From positions 1-64,000 of the forward strand of contig JAQBXN010000023.1 in assembly GCA_027625095.1 (NCBI GenBank): a stretch of 64,000 nt of DNA, given 5' to 3'. This document shows positions 1 to 10,947 of this stretch, piece by piece. The notes beneath the pieces are model-generated. The model ran no database searches. It saw nothing but the letters and a program-made list of their open reading frames with translations, and had not been told where the DNA came from. Position numbers and translations under genes: made by a program. Source of the DNA: Planctomycetota bacterium (GTDB lineage: Bacteria; Planctomycetota; PUPC01; JACPCR01). The first letter of the stretch is position 1. Each line of letters starts with the position of its first letter.

Positions 1-284
1 CCAAGTTCTAACACCAAAGAGGTCGGTTGTCGCGCCAGTTTCCATAACTGTTTTATGTAGAACGCCTTACGGCTTAATGTCGCGCCATTCGAGTGACGGA
101 GTGATGGAGTCTTATTTTGGAGTGCGGTGACTTGTCACCGCTTTCGTTTCTTGTGGTTATGAGAACTGAGAAGCATCGAGGCTAAGTGAGATTCAGGATC
201 GGGAAGGCTTTCTTCAGGTGATGTTTTCAAAAGCGAAAGCGGCGAGAAGGCGCTGCAATCCAAAGGAGGCGACCTCCTCCCCTC
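1..284. other. Non-coding left margin
   Basis: No convincing gene is seen before the end of the TPR gene on the minus strand at 285. The stretch contains a palindromic repeat unit (118-145), a short purine-rich run (GAGTGACGGAGTGATGGAG, about 91-109) like the tracts found near 21 kb, and a small stem AGGAGG-CGA-CCTCCT (264-278) just past the stop of the minus-strand TPR gene. The stem lacks a proper T-run on the minus strand, so it is at best a weak terminator. Confidence 0.5.
118..145 (+). repeat. Dispersed REP-like palindrome, copy 1
   Basis: A 28-base unit with the core stem GCGGTGA-cttg-TCACCGC, flanked by TGGAGT on the left and TTTC on the right. The same unit, differing only in the loop (ATTTA in place of ACTTG), occurs inverted at 50573-50600. 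Two copies 50 kb apart, both between genes and with flanks conserved beyond the stem, indicate a dispersed intergenic repeat family and not a chance hairpin. Confidence 0.7.
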
Positions 285-2501
285 CTACTCAGTCTCTTCC
301 TTCCCCTTCAGCTTCTTTTCGATCTTCGGCAAGATTGTTTTTGCCTGTGCGGCGAAGCTGCTGCTTGGGAATTCAAAAATCAGTTGCGCACATTTTTCGT
401 GAGCTTTTTCATACTGGTTCATGCGGAACGCAACAATCGTCCACTTCAACAGCATCTGGTCCAGGAATGGGGCGTCCGGATAATCCTTGAAAACCTGCTC
501 CAGGAGATCGTCGGCCTGGGAGTAATCCTTTGACTTCACGTAGTAATCGATGACCTTGGCGAGGGCGCTGCCGGCGAACTCGCTCTCGGGGTGGCGTTCG
601 GCTACGAGCTTGTATTGGGCAACCGCTGCTTCGCTCACGCCCTGGGCGTTGGGGCTTTCCTGGGCGGCCTGGTCTATGCACTGGGCGATCATGAACTGCG
701 CTTCGCCTTTGGCGTGCGAAGTGCCAAGCCTGAGGATGCGATTGAAGATGGCCTGCGCATCCTTGTACTGCTTGTTGCTGAATTTGGCCTTGCCCATCCC
801 CATCAAAGCCTGGTCGACGAGCGGGGATTCGGGGAACAGTTTGTTAAATGCACCGCACGTGCCCATGGCTGCAGAAAAATCGTTCTTGGTGATCTCAAGA
901 TTCCACTTCACCTCGAACGCCTTTTCACGCAGGACGGAGGGGATACTTGCGCTCGTTTTGACAATATCGTTAACCAGTTCGAGGCCCTGGTTGCATTTGG
1001 AGGCCGCGCCCTCTTCGAGACCCATGCCTTGAAAGATCCGCCCGAGTTCGAGGTAGGCTTCGCTTTCGACAAGCTGCTTGCGGGCCTTGAGAACCGGATC
1101 GGGCACGAACGGCTGGGTGGCACGGGGACGGTTCTCAATCTCGCCGGCGACCTTGAGGCGGGCGGAGATCTCGGCCGGTGAATCGCCCCGGATGTGGAAG
1201 TCGTCGAGGTAGACGACGAGGACTTCGTCATCGATCTGGCAGGAGAGGACGCCGTCATCGTGATCCGCGTTGCGTCCCCGGATAGCGCCTTCGATCTTGA
1301 TGCTTCCGCCGAAGCGTCCGGAGTGAATCAGATCGCCGTTGCCGACCTCTGTAAGCTTGAGGGTCTCCTCGTCGCGAATGATCCAGGTATCCTCTGCCTC
1401 TTTTTCAAGGGCTTCAAGGTTGACCCCGCCGGCCGGGGTCTCCTCATCCTTATATTCACGATAGCGGGAGTAGAGTTTGACGGTCAGGGTGTCGGCCTTT
1501 TCTGTGGTGTCGAGGTCCGCATCCTGAGCCACGATGAAGCAGGGCTGGCCGAGGAACGCCGCGGGCGCACGGCCTTCGTAAGTGCCGAGAGTGAAGAAAA
1601 TCTGACCGGTTGACACCACCCTGACCTGGGCGATGCGTGCCACGTCTTTTTCGCCCGTGCTGGTGTTGTCGTCGCTGTAGGTGACCGTGATGGTATCGCC
1701 GCCGAGGGCCTGCAGGACATTGTCGCCCGGCACAGCCCTGCCGATCTCGGTAACGGCCGAGCCAATGAAGACTTCTGCATCACTGGTGAGTGGCAGGCAG
1801 GCAATTCGGATGGCATCGCCCGAAGAAGTTTTGACGTCCACTTCGATCTTCTTTCCGAGCCGGTGCAAGGTTGGAAGATCGGTGTCCTTGATTTTCACGT
1901 AAAAGCGCTGGCCGGCCTCGAAGAATTCAGTCGAAGGGCTGTCGGGGTCAATGAACGTTCCGACGAGGTTGAGCGCGTTGATCGCCTTCTTCCAGTTGCT
2001 CTCCCGGAAGTGGCAAAGGCCGATGTAGTAATATGACTGATTCGACCAGACAGAATTTGGATAGTTGTTGGTGATCCTGCGCAGGATGGGGAACGCCTTG
2101 GAATACTGGTGCATCTGATAGTAGGCCACACCTGTCAGGTAGGTCGATTCGAGGAAGAGTTCTCTGGCATCGCCGAGGAGAGGCTGGTCAGGCTTTTCGA
2201 GCGAAAGGTGGTGACGGAAACAGATGATGGCGTCGCCCTCCTTGTGCTGTTCGAGGTAATGCTTGCCGAGCGCAAGCCACGCCTTGAGGCTGGCGGTGGT
2301 GTTGGGGTATCGCTCGATGACAGTCTCAAGCATTTTGACGGCGCGCTCTCTTTCCCCGGTAAGCAGAAGATCCTCGGCCGTCTGAAGAAGACGCATCGCC
2401 GCGTAGTTGGACGCGGCCGGCCGGCCAGCGACAGCGGGGCGTGTCTGTTCGGCTTTGAGGCTGGTGAGAGTAAGGCAAACGAGGAGGATGTATCTGATCA
2501 T
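285..2501 (-). CDS. Exported TPR protein with a central beta-rich domain
   Basis: A 738-residue protein starting with a short, clean signal peptide (about residues 1-17, ending LKA). Residues about 30-200 and 470-730 are helical tetratricopeptide repeats, with recurring patterns such as AVKMLETVIERYPN and DAQAIFNRIL. This kind of TPR (YbgF/BamD-like) usually acts as a periplasmic scaffold. Between them, at about 215-450, lies a beta-rich segment with GDTITVTYSDD and acidic turns, resembling domains found in large PVC cell-surface proteins. It lies 51 bases downstream of another exported TPR gene on the same strand, and both follow secA, so the three probably form one transcript. There are no catalytic motifs, and the partner proteins are unknown. 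The start is the first ATG before the signal peptide; no strong ribosome binding site is visible. Confidence 0.85.
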   Translation of the reverse strand: MIRYILLVCLTLTSLKAEQTRPAVAGRPAASNYAAMRLLQTAEDLLLTGERERAVKMLETVIERYPNTTASLKAWLALGKHYLEQHKEGDAIICFRHHLSLEKPDQPLLGDARELFLESTYLTGVAYYQMHQYSKAFPILRRITNNYPNSVWSNQSYYYIGLCHFRESNWKKAINALNLVGTFIDPDSPSTEFFEAGQRFYVKIKDTDLPTLHRLGKKIEVDVKTSSGDAIRIACLPLTSDAEVFIGSAVTEIGRAVPGDNVLQALGGDTITVTYSDDNTSTGEKDVARIAQVRVVSTGQIFFTLGTYEGRAPAAFLGQPCFIVAQDADLDTTEKADTLTVKLYSRYREYKDEETPAGGVNLEALEKEAEDTWIIRDEETLKLTEVGNGDLIHSGRFGGSIKIEGAIRGRNADHDDGVLSCQIDDEVLVVYLDDFHIRGDSPAEISARLKVAGEIENRPRATQPFVPDPVLKARKQLVESEAYLELGRIFQGMGLEEGAASKCNQGLELVNDIVKTSASIPSVLREKAFEVKWNLEITKNDFSAAMGTCGAFNKLFPESPLVDQALMGMGKAKFSNKQYKDAQAIFNRILRLGTSHAKGEAQFMIAQCIDQAAQESPNAQGVSEAAVAQYKLVAERHPESEFAGSALAKVIDYYVKSKDYSQADDLLEQVFKDYPDAPFLDQMLLKWTIVAFRMNQYEKAHEKCAQLIFEFPSSSFAAQAKTILPKIEKKLKGKEETE

Positions 2502-2552
2502 GGGTTCTGCGTTGTAGTGGTATGTGTCTGCTTTTGAGAATGCTGGAATGCC

Positions 2553-4262
2553 CTAATTATCTTCTGCGTCGCTGCCTCCACCGATCCGTTCGCCCAGGGC
2601 TTCCAGGGCCTCGTGGGCCTTACTGGATTGGCCGCTGTCGGGATACTTGCGAAGGACTTTTCTAAAGGCAGACACGCTCTCTTTTTTCATTCCGGCGCCC
2701 TGGTAAATTTGCGCGATCTGGATGGCAGCCTCGGGGGCCTGTTCTTTAAAGAAATTTTCGATTTCCGTGAGCTGGCTCACCGCCCGCTTTACCTCGCCCA
2801 TCTTTTTGTAACAGGAAACGATTTTCCAGAGAGTGTCCGGTGGATTGTCGGCCTGCTGGTAGGCCATGATCGCTTCCTTGAATTTGTTTGTGTAGTAAAG
2901 GAGATCTCCGCGGCTGTAATAGGCGAGCTTCGCATACTTGGGCTCGCTTTCGAGCTTGTCCGTGAGAGGCAGGCCATTCACCGCATCTCTGCGTTCACGG
3001 TAATAGCTGAGCATGATCGACAGGCCGCGCTCCTTCTCCTCGAAACGCATGCAGGTTTCCTTCAGCAGGCCGGCGTCCTTGTGCCACAGCGTACGGGCGA
3101 GACCGTCCTTGTCGTTGTCAGACATCTTGTCCCATTGGAATTTCTCATAACATGTCTTGGCGATGGCGTATTCACGACAGCGATCCCAGAGCACTTCGAG
3201 CGCAGACTTTATCTCGCTGTTCGACATCTTACCGAAATCGAGTTTCTGGTAGTACTCCTGCACCTTCGCCTTGTGGCCGCTGAAGCGTTCCATCCATTTG
3301 AGAACGCGACCGGTATCGCCGGGCTTCTGGTAGCGATTGAATTGATCGTCGAGGCGCTGGCTCCAGGCGTCCTTGTTACCGTCCGCGTATAGAAAGAAGT
3401 AGGCAACATCGGCCTGGAAATCATCCCACTCGGGTATTTTGCCGTTTAGGGTCTTGGCCCAGTAACCGAAGTATTCCTTCTTCTGTGAAACCTGAACTTC
3501 CTCAAATCTTCCGTTCTGGTGCACGAGCTGGCGCACCTTGCCCCAGTAGCGGGCATCCTTGTCAATGTCTGCAGGGACGCTGAAAGGGCGGTCTTCAAAG
3601 CTGTTTACGTCTTTGTAAAATTGAAGAAGCTGCCCCTCCTGCATGAAGCGGATGTAGTGGGCAGCAACTTTTTCACGTGCGTATCTGGCGGCCTGCGCAT
3701 TGGTGGTGCGGAAGTCGATAGCAATCTGGCTGTAATACTTTATCGCCTGGTCGACATGCTCAAGCTTGATCATGTTGTCGGCGAGTCTGTTGAGCGCGCC
3801 GGCGGCGAGAAAATGCTTGGAGTATTCCTTGTCCTGCGCCATGGCTGCCCACGCTTTGAATGCCTTTTCCGGGTCACCGTTATCCGAGTGACATTCTCCG
3901 ATGTAGAAAATGGCGGGCGCCGCAAATTGAACGTGGTTGGGAAAGTAGTCGAGAATTTCCTGATAAATCTTGACGGCCTGAAAGCGTTTGTTGCGGAGCT
4001 GCATCGACCGGGCCTTGCGCAGAATGGCATACGGGATGGCAAGGGATTCCGGGTATTCGAGGATGAACGAATCGTATTCCGCAAACGCCGTTTTGTAGTC
4101 TTCCTTGTTGTATGCCTTGTCCGCTTTGTTGATCAGGTGCGATTCAAAGTTGGAGAGCTTCTTGAAGTCTTCGTTCGAGAGATTTACCTCGTAGGCATTT
4201 CTGTGGTGGTCCGCGTGGATCGGGAACCCGAGGAGCGTGAGAAGGGCGATGGTTCGCGTCAT
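2553..4262 (-). CDS. Exported TPR protein
   Basis: I place the start at 4262, where MTRTIALLTLLGFPIHAD forms a signal peptide; the reading frame stays open to 4418, but that stretch is arginine/proline-rich and overlaps an inverted repeat. The mature protein (569 residues in all) is almost entirely helical TPR-like repeats, for example AFAEYDSFILEYPESL near the N-terminus and SVSAFRKVLRKYPDSG near the C-terminus, and ends in a short acidic tail. It lies between secA upstream and the other TPR gene downstream, all on the minus strand. The likely role is a periplasmic or envelope scaffold; a YbgF/Tol-Pal-like function is possible but not shown. No catalytic residues are visible. Confidence 0.82.
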   Translation of the reverse strand: MTRTIALLTLLGFPIHADHHRNAYEVNLSNEDFKKLSNFESHLINKADKAYNKEDYKTAFAEYDSFILEYPESLAIPYAILRKARSMQLRNKRFQAVKIYQEILDYFPNHVQFAAPAIFYIGECHSDNGDPEKAFKAWAAMAQDKEYSKHFLAAGALNRLADNMIKLEHVDQAIKYYSQIAIDFRTTNAQAARYAREKVAAHYIRFMQEGQLLQFYKDVNSFEDRPFSVPADIDKDARYWGKVRQLVHQNGRFEEVQVSQKKEYFGYWAKTLNGKIPEWDDFQADVAYFFLYADGNKDAWSQRLDDQFNRYQKPGDTGRVLKWMERFSGHKAKVQEYYQKLDFGKMSNSEIKSALEVLWDRCREYAIAKTCYEKFQWDKMSDNDKDGLARTLWHKDAGLLKETCMRFEEKERGLSIMLSYYRERRDAVNGLPLTDKLESEPKYAKLAYYSRGDLLYYTNKFKEAIMAYQQADNPPDTLWKIVSCYKKMGEVKRAVSQLTEIENFFKEQAPEAAIQIAQIYQGAGMKKESVSAFRKVLRKYPDSGQSSKAHEALEALGERIGGGSDAEDN

Positions 4263-4289
4263 AAGGGGTGGTTGGTTCTTGCCCTGAAT

Positions 4290-4394
4290 CTCAAATTGGC
4301 CGTCCCGCCGGCAGCGGTTCGTCGGCCGCCGCATGTCCATGGGCGTCGTCATCATCGTCGCCATGGGTCGTCGTGGCGGGACGGCGAATTTGAG
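4290..4394. repeat. Long inverted repeat upstream of a TPR gene
   Basis: The arms at 4290-4309 (CTCAAATTGGCCGTCCCGCC) and 4375-4394 match at 19 of 20 bases when folded, enclosing 65 bases that contain a further CCATGGGCG/CGCCATGG pairing. The element sits between the secA stop and the downstream TPR start. It could act as a processing or attenuation hairpin in the secA-TPR transcript, or be a small mobile palindrome. There is no T-run, so it is not a classical terminator. Confidence 0.6.
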
Positions 4395-4505
4395 CAAGGG
4401 AATGTATATGAAGCCCAAGAGAATTCTGGGGGTTTAAGACGCGATTGGCAAGCCCGGATTACTGTCCCGTTGTAAATTTTCGCCCGCCGAGCCTGATGAC
4501 TTTTT

Positions 4506-7283
<2,778 letters not shown>

Positions 7284-7654
7284 GTTCTTTTTTCACCGGA
7301 AGTAGGACGTAAAATTTATGCGGCGCCAGCCGATCCCGGTCGCCGGATCGAGGCGGCCTGAAGTTGGAGGGCATAAGATCTTTGTTATCGATGACTTCGC
7401 AGATCGCTGTCGCTGCCAACCCGACGGTGTGGGCCGTACATGCAACCAGCGGCTCAACAACTCCCGGCCGCTGGTTCAGACAGAACTCCACTGCCGCTTC
7501 CCTGACTGCGGAAAACGCGCTTGGGGAAGATGTCTCGCCTTGATCCGGCCCCGGCGCGGCAGCAACCATCGCGAGGACAGCGAGTGAGAGCGAATGCAGT
7601 GGATGTTCGTTCATCTTGTTATTGGGTTCGACGCTTCTGTACGGAATCGGCCCA

Positions 7655-9559
7655 TTATGAACCGGTATCGGGCTTATTCAATGTATCGGGTTCATTGGGC
7701 CTCGCCGTTTTCGACCGGATGAATTCCCATGCCGCAAGGCCCGGAACGCTCACGCACATTGCGGCGTACGGCATCGCGTGAAGCATCACTCTCTCATCAA
7801 TCAGAACGGCCATTCCATACAGAGACAGAGCGGGTGGAGAATTTGTGAGCAGAACGAGGAAGGCCAGCTCACGGCGGCCTGAGCGAAGCAGAAGAATGAG
7901 CAAACCGAAAACGAACAACCCTCGGAGGGCCAACTGGCGAAAGAATGGCTCGCCGGTGAGGTAGCGTGCGACGCCCTTTGCACCGCCGATGATGAGCTCG
8001 CTGACGCTGTGATAACTGAACAGATAGCCAAACATCCCAATCGGAGGCCCTTCGTAACCCTGATAATTGGGAATCTCAGACTTGGCCGGGTATCCCGGCT
8101 CGCCCGCATGCCGGCGTGCTTCGACGTTGCGATACCACTTCGCATGATTTGAAAGCGGAAAGAAGGGATCCCCATTGGCAGCAATCTGCCGCGCAAAAAA
8201 CGGCAACAGAACGAGCGCACATACCGCGGGGGCAGGCATGACCGACCGCCAGTGTTTTCTGTGATTGAAGAGATGCCAGAACAAAAACAGCCCGACCATT
8301 GGCAGCGTGGACATCTCGGTCAGAACTAACAGCGCGCCTGCCGCACCAGCGATTGCAGACTGCCAGAAAAAAGGAGAACGAAGCGCGCCCGCTGCGGATT
8401 CGTCGGAGTTTGCCGCTTCAGGAGGCTGCCCTCCGCCCACGCCACGCCAATCCCGCACAAATAGAAAGTAAACGAAAACCAGCATCACCGACGTCCTCAC
8501 CTCCAGCCGATAGCCATACATGGATCGAAAGATGAGGTAATGGTGCGTGGCCATGAGTATCGCCGAAACAAGCCCGCACACCGGATGGATCGCTTCACGC
8601 CCGACCCACCAGGTCAGCCCACAGGCGAGTGCACCCGCAAGTACCGTCAGCAACCGCTGATGAAAATCTGTGTCGCCAACCACCTTCGAAAATACGGCAC
8701 AGGTAAAAGGAAAGAAAGGCTCTCTCCACCGCGGCGCATAAAAACCGTGCTCCCAGGAAAAGAGGCGCATCTCCTGGGCAATTTTCTGATACCCGACCGC
8801 ATCGTTCGTCAGCGGTGAGCAGGCGTATTCTTCAAGCTTCTGCTCTCTGAGATGCAGGCTGAGTCCAACAATCAGAATCAGTAGTGCAGCATCGAGCTTC
8901 TTCCAGCCCAGGCTCATCTTGCGCACGCCATCGATCAACTGAAAAAGAAGAAGGACGACACCAGCGACAAAGAGAATGCGAGAAAATCTCGGCACGATAT
9001 CTGACCGCTCAACCACTCGGTAACGGATGCCCTGAAGGACGAGCACACGCCGGCCGGTGGTGTTTTTCGCATCGAATCGAAGGACCAGGGATTCTCCCGT
9101 TGCCGGGGGGATCAAAACCGTCTGGCTGCGCAGGTATGAACGATTCTCCCATGCAGTCGTCCAGGTGCCTTCCCTGCCGTCTTCGAGCGAATAAGAAAAA
9201 CGATTCCTGAAGCGTTCGCTGCCGGAGATATTGAAGAAGACCGGTTCGACAGCGATGGGAACAGGCGGATTGACCCGCATCCGCAACAGGCACTGTCCTT
9301 CACCACCGGGTGGCAGATAGAGTGCGTCTTCGCCACGTTCGAACCCTTTGACCACGAACTCATTATTGACGGGTTCAAGCTCCACGAATGGGATTTCATT
9401 CGTTTTGCCGATGGACGCTTTCAACGACAGCTTGGCCACCTCACTATGGAAAATGACGCAACCCGCAATGAATGCGCCAAGGCCAACCCAGATACTGGTT
9501 GAGATCTTGCCGAGAGCCTTCGTCTGTTTTGCAGGAGATTCAGCCATAACGGGAGGCAT
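7655..9559 (-). CDS. GT-C (family 39-like) membrane glycosyltransferase
   Basis: An integral membrane protein of about 634 residues. The N-terminus has one membrane segment (about 18-40), then about 140 beta-rich residues predicted outside the cytoplasm, a second membrane segment, and a polytopic region with roughly ten helices. The first loop of that region carries LTNDAVGYQKIAQEM and WREPFFPF, the acidic residue and the R-E-P pattern seen in dolichyl/undecaprenyl-phosphate-sugar transferases of the PMT/ArnT type. It probably transfers a lipid-linked sugar to a protein, lipid or glycan at the outer face of the inner membrane. I place the start at 9559 (GAGGT four bases upstream); 9547 is an alternative. 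The acceptor and the role of the inserted beta domain are unknown. The gene is divergent from the TIM-barrel gene at 9889. Confidence 0.75.
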   Translation of the reverse strand: MPPVMAESPAKQTKALGKISTSIWVGLGAFIAGCVIFHSEVAKLSLKASIGKTNEIPFVELEPVNNEFVVKGFERGEDALYLPPGGEGQCLLRMRVNPPVPIAVEPVFFNISGSERFRNRFSYSLEDGREGTWTTAWENRSYLRSQTVLIPPATGESLVLRFDAKNTTGRRVLVLQGIRYRVVERSDIVPRFSRILFVAGVVLLLFQLIDGVRKMSLGWKKLDAALLILIVGLSLHLREQKLEEYACSPLTNDAVGYQKIAQEMRLFSWEHGFYAPRWREPFFPFTCAVFSKVVGDTDFHQRLLTVLAGALACGLTWWVGREAIHPVCGLVSAILMATHHYLIFRSMYGYRLEVRTSVMLVFVYFLFVRDWRGVGGGQPPEAANSDESAAGALRSPFFWQSAIAGAAGALLVLTEMSTLPMVGLFLFWHLFNHRKHWRSVMPAPAVCALVLLPFFARQIAANGDPFFPLSNHAKWYRNVEARRHAGEPGYPAKSEIPNYQGYEGPPIGMFGYLFSYHSVSELIIGGAKGVARYLTGEPFFRQLALRGLFVFGLLILLLRSGRRELAFLVLLTNSPPALSLYGMAVLIDERVMLHAMPYAAMCVSVPGLAAWEFIRSKTARPNEPDTLNKPDTGS

Positions 9560-9888
9560 ACCACCTCGCGCGGCAGGCTTCCAGCATGTCGGGGCAGATC
9601 CGGTCGTTGGAAACGTCTTCGGCATCCTGACTCCGGCACATTGCCGCAACCAAAATTCAGGTGAGCGAAGCTGTTTGGAACCACGAAGACACGAAGGTGA
9701 GTTAAAGGAGCGATGCCAACAGAGTATCTGATATTCTCCTTCCCCACTTATTTCTTATCGCCTTTGTGGTAACCCTTCGGTGCTTGTGGTCGAAGGACCG
9801 CGTTAGACCTTGTTGAAGTTAAGGAATCTGTAGCCACATTACGCCGTCAATGCCGCTTGTACGACTTCACACTTTTGGGAGACAACTC
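9560..9888. other. Divergent intergenic region with degenerate inverted repeat
   Basis: This region separates the minus-strand glycosyltransferase from the plus-strand TIM-barrel gene and should hold both promoters. It contains AACCACGAAGACACGAAGG (9679-9697) and a matching inverted, degenerate copy (about 9773-9790, CCTTCGGTGCTTGTGGT). It also has TAGCCACATTAC (9831-9842), which recurs after the TIM-barrel gene at 10715-10726. No coding signal is seen. A clear ribosome binding site GGGAG (9877-9881) precedes the next gene. Confidence 0.45.
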
Positions 9889-10695
9889 ATGAATTTCGGA
9901 TTAATCCATTACAACGCACCCGGCGCATCACTCGAAGAATTTCTCGATTACGCCGCCGAAACCGGCTTCAACTCGGTAGAACTGTTTGTGGGAAGTGTCT
10001 GGCGTGAAGGTGTGGATAGCCCCGAAGCAGAAGCAGAGCGCGTGCGGGCCCTGGTCGAGTCCAGGGGTCTCTCAGTCTGCGCAGTGGGAGCAGGTAACGA
10101 TTTTGTGTTGCTTGACGATAACGAGATCCAGAAACAGGTAGAGCGTATGGAACGGGTCTGCAAGCTGACGGCACTGCTCGGCACAAACGTCATCCGAACC
10201 GAAGGGGGACGCCGCAAGGCAGAGGTGCCATTCGAGAAGGAATGCGACGCCATGGTCGGATGTCTCAAGCGTTGCCGAGACTTCATCGAGCGAGATGAAA
10301 TCTATCTAGGGGTTGATAACCACGGGCATGTCACCAACGACGGCGAACTTCAAGTGCGGATTTTCAAAGCAGTCGATTCCCCATTCGTTGGCGCCACGAT
10401 GGACACCATGAACTACCACTGGATGGGCCACGACATCGAGACCTGCAACAGATTTTATGACCTGGTTGCCCCATACGTGTTCCACACACACATGAAGGAC
10501 GGCACCGGCAGCCAGGGCGAATACGTGGGACACGCGCTCGGAGAAGGCCATGTAAACCTGCATCACGCCCGCAACGCATTGAAGAATGCCGGTTACAAAG
10601 GTGCCTACTGCGCTGAATGGGAAGGCCGCAGCGACAAGGCCGAAGGCTATGCCAAATGCCTCAATTGGATGAAGGCAAATATCAACGAAGACTGA
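9889..10695 (+). CDS. Sugar phosphate isomerase/epimerase family TIM barrel
   Basis: A 268-residue protein of the AP-endonuclease-2/xylose-isomerase-like TIM-barrel family, which includes keto-sugar epimerases and inosose isomerases. Metal-binding residues are recognisable in GVDNHGH, ATMDTMN, FHTHMKDG and YCAEWEGR, the usual Glu/Asp/His set for a divalent metal. There is no signal peptide, so it is cytoplasmic. The start is ATG 9889, with GGGAG seven bases upstream; an earlier in-frame ATG at 9850 lacks this. It stands alone, flanked on both sides by the short direct repeat TAGCCACATTAC. In this genomic setting, with several Gfo/Idh/MocA oxidoreductases and a DUF1080 protein nearby, a role in handling keto-sugars is plausible. 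The exact substrate cannot be read from sequence. Confidence 0.85.
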   Translation: MNFGLIHYNAPGASLEEFLDYAAETGFNSVELFVGSVWREGVDSPEAEAERVRALVESRGLSVCAVGAGNDFVLLDDNEIQKQVERMERVCKLTALLGTNVIRTEGGRRKAEVPFEKECDAMVGCLKRCRDFIERDEIYLGVDNHGHVTNDGELQVRIFKAVDSPFVGATMDTMNYHWMGHDIETCNRFYDLVAPYVFHTHMKDGTGSQGEYVGHALGEGHVNLHHARNALKNAGYKGAYCAEWEGRSDKAEGYAKCLNWMKANINED

Positions 10696-10947
10696 TTCGG
10701 TGTATAGATCTGTTTAGCCACATTACCTGAATCCAGATTGGTGCCGATTTCCCTATTCCCGGCTGCAGATGCACAAAGCCGTTTTTTACCCATACCTGGC
10801 ACACCGAAACTGATTCGGTGCGTAGTAGTCTGATGGATGCGCAATCCATTATCGCCCTCTTGAGAATCTCATAAAACTCATCCACGTCCTCACGAGCCTA
10901 GGCTGATTCACTTTTGCTCAGCTTCAGGACCGATTCCATTCTTGGGA
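10696..10947. other. Intergenic region with direct repeats
   Basis: About 250 bases between convergent genes. ACTGATTCGGTG occurs at 10691-10702 (over the stop codon of the preceding gene) and again at 10809-10820, both followed by a TAG-containing hexamer. TAGCCACATTAC at 10715-10726 repeats a word found before the TIM-barrel gene. No reading frame with protein-like composition and no clear terminator is seen. Confidence 0.4.

Noticed and set aside
3519-4475. Plus-strand 318-codon open frame opposite the TPR gene
   Set aside because: It lies antisense to a protein with clear TPR repeats and signal peptide, has Leu/Val/Arg-heavy composition typical of a shadow frame, and no family motif.
7318-7587. 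Plus-strand 89-codon frame near the secA start
   Set aside because: Very Arg/Cys-rich and antisense to the doubtful minus-strand frame; no supporting signal.
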